Below are positions 55,476 through 62,280 of a DNA stretch of 64,000 nt, in pieces. This DNA comes from JAJRPT01 sp965661945. GTDB lineage: Bacteria; Bacteroidota; Ignavibacteria; Kapaibacteriales; UBA2268. Each line of letters starts with the position of its first letter. Position 1 is the stretch's first letter. The notes beneath the pieces were generated by a model that worked only from the letters and a program-made list of their open reading frames with translations, searched no databases and was not told the DNA's origin. The translations under genes were made by a program, and so were the position numbers. Location: assembly GCA_965661945.1 (NCBI GenBank), contig CBFIFP010000007.1, positions 1-64,000 on the forward strand, read 5' to 3'.

Positions 55476-56123
55476 TTATTCCTTTTTCATTTTATCATTA
55501 TATTGACTTAAAAAATTGTCAATTAAATCTTCACAATCTTCAACAAAACAACCACTTCCACTAGATTCATAAAGCAATTCTTTTTTATCATTTATGATAA
55601 AAAAAGTAGGGAAATATTTATTTTCGCTAATCTTTTTAAATGTCAATTCATCAAAGAATTCTTTTAAAAATAACTTATATTTTTTTAATGAGGCTTGCCC
55701 CAAACTAATTGAATTTTGCATTGGATATTTCTCAATATCCATAATGTAAATATTAAGGTTATAAGAATTGGTATCTAAAAAGTCCCTATAACTTTTAGTC
55801 CAAATCCAATCTAAACCACTGATAACAATTATTTCAAAACCTTTTAGTTCACGATTCAATAAACATTTTAATGCATTCATATCTCCTTCGCACCAAACTT
55901 GATTAAAATAAAGGATTTTTTTCTTGTTAGAATTTAAACTAACAAGAGTATCAAGTTGTAAATTATCAATAGAATAAACATCAAATTTTTGATTGTTATG
56001 TTCTTTAAAATCTATTGTGCTTGGAGTAAATTCTAACTTTTCCTTGTCATTTAACTTTTCATAAGTTGGATATGAGCATGATAAAATTAGAAAAATTGTT
56101 GTAAATACTATTAAAGTCTTCAT
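55476..56123 (-). CDS. Thioredoxin-fold-like lipoprotein, locus B
   Basis: A signal peptide with lipobox ILSC (cysteine at 16) makes it a lipoprotein of 215 residues. The strand KKILYFNQVWC is followed by EGDMNALKC, so a tryptophan-cysteine motif is present as in TlpA-type thioredoxins (usually WCPPC), but the second cysteine is nine residues away rather than three. Later parts (FPTFFIINDKKELLYESSGSG) match the thioredoxin cis-proline region and last strands. The promoter lies in the locus B repeat, giving a leader of about 26 nt. Redox or peptide-binding functions are both possible. Confidence 0.65.
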   Translation of the reverse strand: MKTLIVFTTIFLILSCSYPTYEKLNDKEKLEFTPSTIDFKEHNNQKFDVYSIDNLQLDTLVSLNSNKKKILYFNQVWCEGDMNALKCLLNRELKGFEIIVISGLDWIWTKSYRDFLDTNSYNLNIYIMDIEKYPMQNSISLGQASLKKYKLFLKEFFDELTFKKISENKYFPTFFIINDKKELLYESSGSGCFVEDCEDLIDNFLSQYNDKMKKE

Positions 56124-56147
56124 ATTTTATTTCCTTTAAAATAAAAA

Positions 56148-56298
56148 TCAATGCACAAATATAAAACGTTTTTTTTGCAAATTTTTTTTCATAAAATTAA
56201 AAAATATTTTCAAAAGTTATCCACAAAAATATCAAATATAATGAAATTAGCAATTGAAACTCTAAAATATATGCCCAAAAACGCAAATGTTTTGGAGT
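56148..56298 (-). repeat. Locus B direct repeat, copy 1
   Basis: A 151-bp element, identical to copy 2 at 58656-58812 except for one substitution and two T-run lengths (8 versus 13, and 8 versus 9). On the minus strand it holds TGTGGATAA (56217-56225), TTTGC (56177-56181), eight A, and a -7 element TATATTTG (56156-56163), and leads into the 55476-56123 gene. On the plus strand its right end is the last 19 codons of an S41-protease-like gene. The two copies flank 2.4 kb of lipoprotein genes as direct repeats. Confidence 0.95.
56156..56181 (-). promoter_or_regulatory. Promoter of the 55476-56123 lipoprotein gene
   Basis: On the minus strand TTTG (56178-56181) and the -7 TATATTTG (56156-56163) are separated by 14 bases, eight of them A in one run. 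That spacing is shorter than the usual 17-23. In copy 2 the A run is five longer and the spacing is 19. Confidence 0.5.
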
Positions 56299-56300
56299 GA
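56241..56300 (+). pseudogene. Remnant of an S41 protease gene 3' end, copy 1
   Basis: A 19-codon frame, from ATG to TGA, reads MKLAIETLKYMPKNANVLE. It aligns without gaps to the last 19 residues of the protease ending at 55437 (DNLAIEAVNSIPNKTSVLE): LAIE, P and VLE are identical and several other positions are conservative. No other part of a protease gene is attached. The last 12 bases (GTTTTGGAGTGA) are identical to the end of the intact gene. Confidence 0.7.
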
Positions 56301-56314
56301 GGTAGTAAATTTTT

Positions 56315-56416
56315 TACAACATGCTTTAGTTTCTGTGTTTCAATAACTTTTCCAAATTTTATAATATTTGTAATTGCTTGATTTTCAACTTGTATTAAAC
56401 AATTATTTAGAGGTGA
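56315..56416 (-). pseudogene. C-terminal fragment of a paralogue of the 178-residue thioredoxin-like gene
   Basis: Read on the minus strand, this encodes SPLNNCLIQVENQAITNI followed by IKFGKVIETQKLKHVV. It aligns to the C-terminus of the protein at 59164-59679 (SPLNNCLIELNDQQITEIIK...KIKHIV). The fragment follows the TAG of the 56420-56857 gene in the same frame, one codon later, and then runs into the repeat. It is either a tail cut off by a premature stop or debris from a recombination between paralogues. Confidence 0.8.
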
Positions 56417-56419
56417 AAG

Positions 56420-56857
56420 CTAAAATATTATTAAATTATAATAAATAGAATCAATATTACTCGGGTCAATATATGTGATTTTTAAAGTATTGTTATAATT
56501 TTCAAATAATGTTATTCCATAGATTTCGTAGTTTGTATAAAATTCTTTAAGAGGGCTTGCTTCTAGTGATTTCATGCAATCATTTACTTCTAAATCCAAT
56601 TCATTAATATAAAATAATTTTATATTTTTAGAATTTGCTAATTTATCACAATCATTAATAGTCCTTTGAAAACAACCAGAGCAAGAATTTTCTGGAATAA
56701 ATAGTAATTTATTACAATTGTATTCCTTGAATAATTGGAAAATTTCTTTCTCATTTTCTTTCATAATTAATATTTCTTGCTTTTGAGTATTCTTTGATTT
56801 TTCTGAATTGCAACATATAAGAGTTAATATTATTAATAGAACTATTATTTTATTCAT
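56420..56857 (-). CDS. Thioredoxin-like lipoprotein with CSGC motif, locus B
   Basis: The ATG at 56857 is preferred over an in-frame TTG 12 bases earlier: GAGGTTAAT precedes it, as it does before the 58377 gene. The signal peptide ends LTLIC-C, so the product is a 145-residue lipoprotein. The strand KLLFIPENS is followed by CSGC, the redox motif position of thioredoxin-like proteins. The stop TAG is followed in frame by a homologous C-terminal fragment (56315-56416), so the present protein may be a truncated or hybrid form. It overlaps the end of the propeller gene by 8 bases. Confidence 0.65.
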   Translation of the reverse strand: MNKIIVLLIILTLICCNSEKSKNTQKQEILIMKENEKEIFQLFKEYNCNKLLFIPENSCSGCFQRTINDCDKLANSKNIKLFYINELDLEVNDCMKSLEASPLKEFYTNYEIYGITLFENYNNTLKITYIDPSNIDSIYYNLIIF

Positions 56858-57962
56858 GATTAACCTCAAATTTTTGTAATTTTACAGAATTTTCATAATC
56901 TTCAGATTGTAAAGCTATATATATACCATCTTCTAAAACATAAAAATAGGAATGATGATATATATTTTTCTCGAATAATATTTCATCTAGTAAATTAAAG
57001 TATTCATCAAAAATCATTATTGACCATTCTCTTGATAGATGAGTATTTTTTTTATTATTTTCATCAAAAACGTCTTGACCATGCAAAACAATTCTATAAT
57101 ATAGATTTCTATATTTATCATAATGAAAACTATGATATTGTGGAATTGTCATATTATATTCAAAAATATACTTGTTACTTATATCACTTTTATCATATAC
57201 TATAGGAGGAAAATTTTTTAAATATTTACTTCTATTAAGTTTAACTTCTTTAACTTTACCATTTTCGTATTTATATAAATTATCATACATAGGAAAATTG
57301 AAATATATTTCATTATTAGAATTTATTGTACTACAAATATAAATACCAGCACTGCTCCAGTAGGTAGAGTCAGTATAAATTTCAGGAAACTTTAAAAATA
57401 ACTTTTCAATTTTTCTATTTTTTGTCGAATATATTAATTGATACCTTTTTTGGTAAAAAGAACCATTAGTATTATAAGGAAAAAGAGTTAAATAAAGTTT
57501 CTTATCAAATTCTAAAAAGTTAGAGTTTTGATGAAAATATATATAATAAAATGTGTTATTGATATTTTTCGGGATTAAAAAAGTATCTAATATTTCAAAA
57601 TTTGAATTAAATAAAACAATCTCACTTTGGTATTTATCAATTGCGTATATTAAATCTTTAGATTTTGGAAATGAAGCTATAAAATTTCTATTTAATTCTT
57701 TATGATAATTAACATTTGAATTTTCTATTAAAGCTAATTCATTTGTTTTCCAACTAAATTGGTATAAAATTGTATCTTTATCAAGTTTTAAAAGGAAATT
57801 CCTATTTGGATAAAATGGAATTTCAGTTTTTAATGTAACTATTTCACTTTTAATTAATTTAAATTGTTTTTTATTTTCACATGCAATAAATAAACACATT
57901 GATAATATAAACATTACCAATGTGTTTTTAAAAAACAATAATATGTTATCAGTTGATAACAC
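56850..57962 (-). CDS. DUF4221-like beta-propeller lipoprotein, locus B
   Basis: About 370 residues beginning with a lipoprotein signal that ends LFIAC. The GTG at 57962 overlaps the upstream gene by 14 bases; a TTG at 57938 would give a better signal peptide (MFFKNTLVMFILSMCLFIAC), and the ATG at 57914 leaves too short a one. The body shows repeated four-strand units and segments such as FHYDKYRNLYYRIV and SREWSIMIFDEYFNLLDE, the pattern of DUF4221/six-bladed propeller lipoproteins of Bacteroidota. These are outer-membrane proteins of unknown role, often next to small exported Cys-rich or thioredoxin-like proteins, as here. Confidence 0.7.
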   Translation of the reverse strand: MLSTDNILLFFKNTLVMFILSMCLFIACENKKQFKLIKSEIVTLKTEIPFYPNRNFLLKLDKDTILYQFSWKTNELALIENSNVNYHKELNRNFIASFPKSKDLIYAIDKYQSEIVLFNSNFEILDTFLIPKNINNTFYYIYFHQNSNFLEFDKKLYLTLFPYNTNGSFYQKRYQLIYSTKNRKIEKLFLKFPEIYTDSTYWSSAGIYICSTINSNNEIYFNFPMYDNLYKYENGKVKEVKLNRSKYLKNFPPIVYDKSDISNKYIFEYNMTIPQYHSFHYDKYRNLYYRIVLHGQDVFDENNKKNTHLSREWSIMIFDEYFNLLDEILFEKNIYHHSYFYVLEDGIYIALQSEDYENSVKLQKFEVNHE

Positions 57963-58377
57963 TTACAACTGCATATTGATGATTACCTGCAGGAACTTTT
58001 ACAATATCAACAAGTCCATTAATTAAATCGTTATAAACGGCTGTATCCAGTGGCATAAAAGTTTGTCCATTTCCATTTTCATAATAATCTGCTGCGGTTC
58101 CAAGATTTACATTATTAACAAAATTAGTAAATTCAGGACTTTCTATCTTTTCTGCACATACAACTACACAATTTGTTGGATCTGGAGTACAAGGGTTTTC
58201 ATTTACACCATCCCAAGTTTCATTTTCACAAGGTGTGTTCCAATAACCGCCTATGCTTGTAGTTAATGAACTTACATCATAAGTTATTTCATTATTATCA
58301 AGTGTTCCATTTTCAGTACAAGATGTTAAAGCATTAACCAATATAACTGAAAAAATTAGAATTAAGAAATTTTTCAT
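57949..58377 (-). CDS. Small cysteine-rich lipoprotein, locus B
   Basis: I do not recognise the family. A signal peptide with lipobox LTSC (cysteine at 20) is followed by a 122-residue mature part with four more cysteines (PCENETW, NPCTPDPTNC, VVCAEK). Two of these lie in a WDGVNENPCTP segment reminiscent of small disulfide-rich modules. GAGGTTAAT precedes the ATG. It is the first gene of the propeller/thioredoxin-like operon, as the small cysteine-containing protein is first in locus A. The leader from the repeat promoter would be about 280 nt and is structured. Confidence 0.6.
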   Translation of the reverse strand: MKNFLILIFSVILVNALTSCTENGTLDNNEITYDVSSLTTSIGGYWNTPCENETWDGVNENPCTPDPTNCVVVCAEKIESPEFTNFVNNVNLGTAADYYENGNGQTFMPLDTAVYNDLINGLVDIVKVPAGNHQYAVVSVIN

Positions 58378-58476
58378 AATTAACCTCTCTAAATTAGTTT
58401 TAAAAAAAAGTTTTTATCTATTCCGCTTTACTAAAATATGGAAATAGATTGATTAAAAAATAAAAGAACTAATTTA

Positions 58477-58560
58477 GGAATATGGCACTATATTCCTGTG
58501 TTTTAAGTCAGAGGTGGCACTTGTATATTGTGAAGTTCAAATAAAAAAGAAGTACCACCT
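58477..58560 (-). promoter_or_regulatory. Structured leader of the locus B operon
   Basis: Two hairpins lie between the repeat promoter and the start at 58377. One has 11-base arms at 58512-58522 and 58550-58560 with a single mismatch. The other has 7-base arms at 58477-58483 and 58490-58496. Each contains GGCACT on the plus strand. On the plus strand the first is followed by six T, so it could equally be a terminator for plus-strand transcription. No known riboswitch is recognised. Confidence 0.45.
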
Positions 58561-58655
58561 TTTTTAATGAGATTCACAATTATTAATTTTTCATTTCTGA
58601 CTTTTTATGATGCTCCGAAACAAGAAAAAATACTTTTTTCTTAAATTTGCAGAAC

Positions 58656-58812
58656 TCAATGCACGAATATAAAACGTTTTTTTTTTTTTGCAAATTTTTT
58701 TTTCATAAAATTAAAAAATATTTTCAAAAGTTATCCACAAAAATATCAAATATAATGAAATTAGCAATTGAAACTCTAAAATATATGCCCAAAAACGCAA
58801 ATGTTTTGGAGT
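58656..58812 (-). repeat. Locus B direct repeat, copy 2
   Basis: A 157-bp copy of the element at 56148-56298. It holds TTATCCACA (58731-58739), a -33 TTTGC (58690-58694 on the minus strand), 13 A and a -7 TATATTCG (58664-58671), plus the 19-codon protease-tail remnant at its right end. Compared with copy 1 the spacer is five bases longer and the -7 has one change (TTTG to TTCG). Confidence 0.95.
58664..58694 (-). promoter_or_regulatory. Promoter of the 58377 operon, poly(A) spacer of 13
   Basis: On the minus strand TTTG (58691-58694) and TATATTCG (58664-58671) are 19 bases apart, the ideal distance for Bacteroidota promoters; 13 of the 19 bases are one A run. The -7 has a mismatch at its seventh base. 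Confidence 0.5.
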
Positions 58813-58814
58813 AG
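58755..58814 (+). pseudogene. Remnant of an S41 protease gene 3' end, copy 2
   Basis: The same 19 codons as at 56241-56300 with identical translation (MKLAIETLKYMPKNANVLE), ending in TAG instead of TGA. It is part of the direct repeat; no adjoining protease sequence is present. Confidence 0.7.
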
Positions 58815-59163
58815 GATAGTTAAGATTATGATTTATCAATTACTTTTTATGTTTTCATCATTAAATTCAGATAAAATTTTATTTAATCAAAAATATTAAT
58901 ATTTTAATTATCTCAATATTTTGCAGATTTTTGTGTTTTTTGTTTTTTTACGAACTTTTATCTTTTTATTTATTAATCGCTTGCAAATTATGGCTAATAT
59001 TGTGTGCAAGAAGTGTCCACTTAAATCCTCCCCATGGGATGGTCATTTTTGTTTTTTTAAGTAAAAGAACTTATTTTAATTTGCGAATTTAAGTTAAGGA
59101 TTTGTTTTTTGTTATAATTAAATTTATTTTTTATTTATTTTTTAAAAATGTGTTATTTAAAAT
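58815..59163. other. Non-coding gap with inverted repeats
   Basis: About 350 bases between copy 2 of the repeat and the next gene end. It holds an inverted pair CTTGCA/TGCAAG (58980-58985 and 59005-59010), a short palindrome AAGTGTCCACTT just after it, and a comparatively GC-rich patch ATCCTCCCCATGGGATGG near 59025-59042. No open frame or promoter is convincing. It may be debris of a lost cassette. Confidence 0.4.
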
Positions 59164-59679
59164 TTAATGCCACTCAACAATGTGTTTGATTTTCTGATTT
59201 TGAATGATATTTCCAAATTTTATGATTTCAGTAATTTGTTGGTCGTTAAGTTCTATTAAACAATTATTAAGCGGTGAAATATCTAAATCAAAAAAGTATG
59301 CTTTTTTATCGTAAATAACCTTTTTGATGCTTTTGTTTATAATATTTGGGTCTATTTTGGAGTTACCAGAGATTATCATTGTTACATCTTGAGTGAATTT
59401 TAAATTTGATATATTTTCTATGTTTTTTATGGCACAAGCATCGCAACCATCTGAATTTATTATTAAAAAGTAATTTTTTTCTTTGGAAGTTGCAAAATTT
59501 AAATTATGATTTAGTAGATAATTAAACTCTTTACTGTATTTTTGAAAATTATTTGATGATTCGTTTGCAAAAATATTAAGATTAAGATAACTTGAAATGT
59601 TTTGAAATAATATAAAAAAACAGAAAAATAGTAGAGAATTTATAACAAAATATCTGATTTTTAGGTGATTTTCTTTCAT
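59164..59679 (-). CDS. Membrane-anchored or exported thioredoxin-like protein, CDAC motif
   Basis: The ATG at 59679 is preferred to an in-frame TTG at 59700. Residues 8-30 form a membrane helix (signal anchor or uncleaved signal). A strand YFLIINSDG is followed by CDAC, the thioredoxin-type redox position, and the remaining 95 residues have the expected helix-strand pattern, ending ...KIKHIVEWH. A truncated paralogue of its last 35 residues lies at 56315-56416. It belongs to the same family of small thiol proteins as its neighbours but is a separate transcription unit. Confidence 0.65.
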   Translation of the reverse strand: MKENHLKIRYFVINSLLFFCFFILFQNISSYLNLNIFANESSNNFQKYSKEFNYLLNHNLNFATSKEKNYFLIINSDGCDACAIKNIENISNLKFTQDVTMIISGNSKIDPNIINKSIKKVIYDKKAYFFDLDISPLNNCLIELNDQQITEIIKFGNIIQNQKIKHIVEWH

Positions 59680-59718
59680 AATGTTATTTATTTTATACAA
59701 TTAGTAATTTATAGTTTA

Positions 59719-59726
59719 CAAATATA
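59719..59726 (-). promoter_or_regulatory. -7 promoter element for the CDAC protein
   Basis: Minus-strand TATATTTG fits TAnnTTTG and lies 40 bases before the chosen start. The -33 element is uncertain. Confidence 0.4.
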
Positions 59727-59820
59727 ATAAATATTTGACAATAAAAAAAATTTATTGTTAATTATAAAAATTAATTATAAAGAGTTTCAGGAAGTTTTTA
59801 ATTTATCGTTCTTTTTTTGG

Positions 59821-59828
59821 TAATTTTG
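59821..59828 (+). promoter_or_regulatory. -7 promoter element for the dehydratase/rimM operon
   Basis: TAATTTTG lies 29 bases before the start at 59857. About 20 bases upstream is GTTTTTA, a weak -33. Confidence 0.5.
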
Positions 59829-59856
59829 CAAAAGATTTATTTATTTATTAAATTTT

Positions 59857-60798
59857 ATGAAAATTCCTAATTACAAAGATATTCAATACGCACATAGAGT
59901 TATTCAATCAAAAATTCATAGAACTCCAGTGCTAACTTCTAAGTTGATAAATAAAATAAGTGGTGCAGACTTATACTTTAAATGCGAAAATTTTCAAAAA
60001 ACTGGCTCATTTAAAATTAGAGGTGCAAATTACTCAATTTTAAGTTTGACAGAAGAAGAAAAAAGAAGTGGGGTAGTAGCTCATTCGTCTGGGAATCATG
60101 CACAAGCCCTTGCTTTTGCTGCGAGTAGTAATGGGGTAAAATCGTATATCGTTATGCCGAAAAATGCTCCTGAAGTAAAAATTAATGCTGTAAGAGATTA
60201 TGGCGGTGAAATTGTATTTTGTGAACCAAATATTGATGCAAGAGAAAGCGAAACTAATAAAATAATTGAGGAGTTTGGAGCTAAACTAATCCACCCTTAC
60301 GATTATTTTAATACTGTCTGTGGTCAAGGTACTGTTACTAAAGAGCTTATAGAAGATAGCCCAGACCTTGATTTTTTGATTACTCCAATTGGAGGTGGTG
60401 GTTTGATGTCGGGTACTCTTATTTCTTCAAAAACTTTACTCCCAAAGTGTAAGGTTATTGGTGCAGAACCTGAGGAGGCAAATGATGCATATTTATCTTT
60501 AAAAACAGGTAAAATTGTGAAAAATGAAAGTACTAATACTATTTGTGACGGTCTTTTGACAAATCTTGGCGAGTTAAATTTTGAAATTATAAGTAAAATG
60601 ATTGATGATATTTTGCTTGTAAATGATGATGAGGTGAGAGAAGCTCAGCTTTTGATTATGCAAAGAATGAAAATAATAGTTGAGCCAAGTTGTGCTACTG
60701 TTCTTGCTGTGGTTTTAAAAAATAAAGAGTTGTTTGAGAATAAGAAGGTTGGGTTAGTCCTAACTGGTGGTAATTATGATATTAAATTGAGTAAATAA
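59857..60798 (+). CDS. Threonine/serine dehydratase, short PLP-dependent form
   Basis: Cytosolic fold-type II PLP enzyme that deaminates threonine to 2-oxobutanoate or serine to pyruvate. The PLP lysine lies in KTGSFKIRGA near residue 53, the substrate loop in SSGNHAQALA near 79, and the phosphate-binding loop in PIGGGGLMSG near 178. At 313 residues it lacks the regulatory ACT domains of biosynthetic IlvA, so it resembles catabolic TdcB or serine racemase. rimM follows after 1 base. Confidence 0.9.
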   Translation: MKIPNYKDIQYAHRVIQSKIHRTPVLTSKLINKISGADLYFKCENFQKTGSFKIRGANYSILSLTEEEKRSGVVAHSSGNHAQALAFAASSNGVKSYIVMPKNAPEVKINAVRDYGGEIVFCEPNIDARESETNKIIEEFGAKLIHPYDYFNTVCGQGTVTKELIEDSPDLDFLITPIGGGGLMSGTLISSKTLLPKCKVIGAEPEEANDAYLSLKTGKIVKNESTNTICDGLLTNLGELNFEIISKMIDDILLVNDDEVREAQLLIMQRMKIIVEPSCATVLAVVLKNKELFENKKVGLVLTGGNYDIKLSK

Positions 60799-60799
60799 A

Positions 60800-61327
60800 A
60801 TGGAATATATAGGAACAATAACTGGGGTTAAGGGTTTTAAAGGAGAGATATTTGTATCTGATGTTCCGGTTGGTATAGAGAATTTAAGAACTGATTGCAA
60901 AATTGGTGTTGGTTATTCACCTAAGTTTTTAAAATATTATACTGTTAAAAGTTGGCGTTATTCAAAGAAGAAGTCGGTATTGGTATTGAATGAACTTGAG
61001 AATGAAGTGGAAGCGGGAAAATTAGTAGAGCAGGGGGTTTTTATATCAAAAGATGATATTGTAACTAAAGAAGTTGGTTTAACAGATGAGATAATTGGTT
61101 GCAAGGTGTTTGATGTAGAGAGCGGAGAGGAGTTGGGGAAGATTGTTGATGTTTGGTATTTGCCAGCAAATAATGTTTGGGTTTTGAGGATGAAGGATGG
61201 TAATCTACCTTTGCCAGTAATTGATGATGTTATTAAAGAAGTAGATATTGAGAATGAGGTAATTAAGATTAATTTGATACCTGGATTATTAAGTATAAAA
61301 GAGCCATTTGAAAATGAAAAAAAATAG
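60800..61327 (+). CDS. rimM: 16S rRNA processing protein RimM
   Basis: Ribosome maturation factor that binds S19 during 30S assembly. The N-terminal beta-barrel begins YIGTITGVKGFKGEI, and the C-terminal PRC-barrel includes GCKVFDVESGEELGKIVDV and the LPVIDDVIKEVDIEN end segment. It is 175 residues long. Usually rimM sits in rpsP-rimM-trmD-rplS; here it follows a dehydratase and precedes a sugar permease, so the ribosomal context has been lost. Confidence 0.93.
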   Translation: MEYIGTITGVKGFKGEIFVSDVPVGIENLRTDCKIGVGYSPKFLKYYTVKSWRYSKKKSVLVLNELENEVEAGKLVEQGVFISKDDIVTKEVGLTDEIIGCKVFDVESGEELGKIVDVWYLPANNVWVLRMKDGNLPLPVIDDVIKEVDIENEVIKINLIPGLLSIKEPFENEKK

Positions 61328-62180
61328 TATTTATTCATTTTTATTTTTGTCGCCATGGATAATAAGTTTTTTACTATTCTGGTTTTATCCTTTAATTTAT
61401 TCATTTGTGTTAAGTTTTTCGGAATATAAAACTTTAACAAATGAAATAGATTTAATTGGTTTTGGAAATTATATTAAGTTATTTAAAGACCCATATTTTT
61501 TTCAAGCACTTGAGAATACAACAATATTTGCATTTGGGACTGTACCAGTAACGTGCTTTTTGTCTTTATTTTTTGCAGTTACGATAAATGATATAACAGG
61601 AAAGTTTCAGGAATGGCTTAAAAGTACGTTTTTTATTCCTTCTGTAACGAGTTTAGTTGTTATATCATTAATATTTACAAATTTATATGCTGGGAATGGT
61701 TATATAAATTCTCTTTTAGGTATGCTTGGTATGCCTTTTCCGGAGAAGGGGTGGCTTTTGGAGCCATCAACTTCACTTTTTGCTATTATGATAATGGATA
61801 TATGGCTATCTGTAGGTTATTATATGATAATATTTTTAAGTTACTTGCAGACTATCCCAAAGGATTTATATAGTGTTGCGGAGCTAGAAGGTTTGAGTAA
61901 GAATGGGCAGTTTTGGAAAATAACTGTTCCTCTGATGAAACCTGCGATAATGTTTGTATTAATTATAAATACAATAAAAAGTTTTCAGGTTTTTGTGGAA
62001 ATATATGTGATGACAAAGGGTGGACCTTTGGGAAGCACGAATACATTAGTTTATGCAATATTTGATAAAGCATTTAATCAATTTGACCAGGTATCTTACG
62101 CTTCTGCAATAGCTTATGTTTTGTTTATAATATTAATTATTTTATCTCTACTTCAAATGAAATTTTTAAGAACCAAATAA
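61314..62180 (+). CDS. ABC transporter permease, sugar type (MalF/UgpA family)
   Basis: Inner-membrane subunit of a CUT1-type sugar importer. The ATG at 61314 is chosen over the TTG at 61308; it overlaps the end of rimM by 14 bases. The 288 residues form six membrane helices. The EAA-loop is present as ELEGLSKNGQFWKITVPLMKP near residue 190, the contact for the ATPase. The second permease, the binding protein and the ATPase are not in the window. The substrate is unknown. Confidence 0.88.
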   Translation: MKKNSIYSFLFLSPWIISFLLFWFYPLIYSFVLSFSEYKTLTNEIDLIGFGNYIKLFKDPYFFQALENTTIFAFGTVPVTCFLSLFFAVTINDITGKFQEWLKSTFFIPSVTSLVVISLIFTNLYAGNGYINSLLGMLGMPFPEKGWLLEPSTSLFAIMIMDIWLSVGYYMIIFLSYLQTIPKDLYSVAELEGLSKNGQFWKITVPLMKPAIMFVLIINTIKSFQVFVEIYVMTKGGPLGSTNTLVYAIFDKAFNQFDQVSYASAIAYVLFIILIILSLLQMKFLRTK

Positions 62181-62280
62181 ATATTTTAAAATTATTGTTT
62201 TGTGAATAATTTTCCGTAATTTTAAATTTTGAGATTGGGGGAATTGGCTAATGATTAATTTATCGTTGGAAAATATATCT

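Noticed and set aside
58980..59050. Terminal inverted repeat of an insertion sequence or an integron attC-like site
   Set aside because: The pair CTTGCA/TGCAAG is only 6 bp, no transposase or integrase remnant is present and the attC core sequences are missing.
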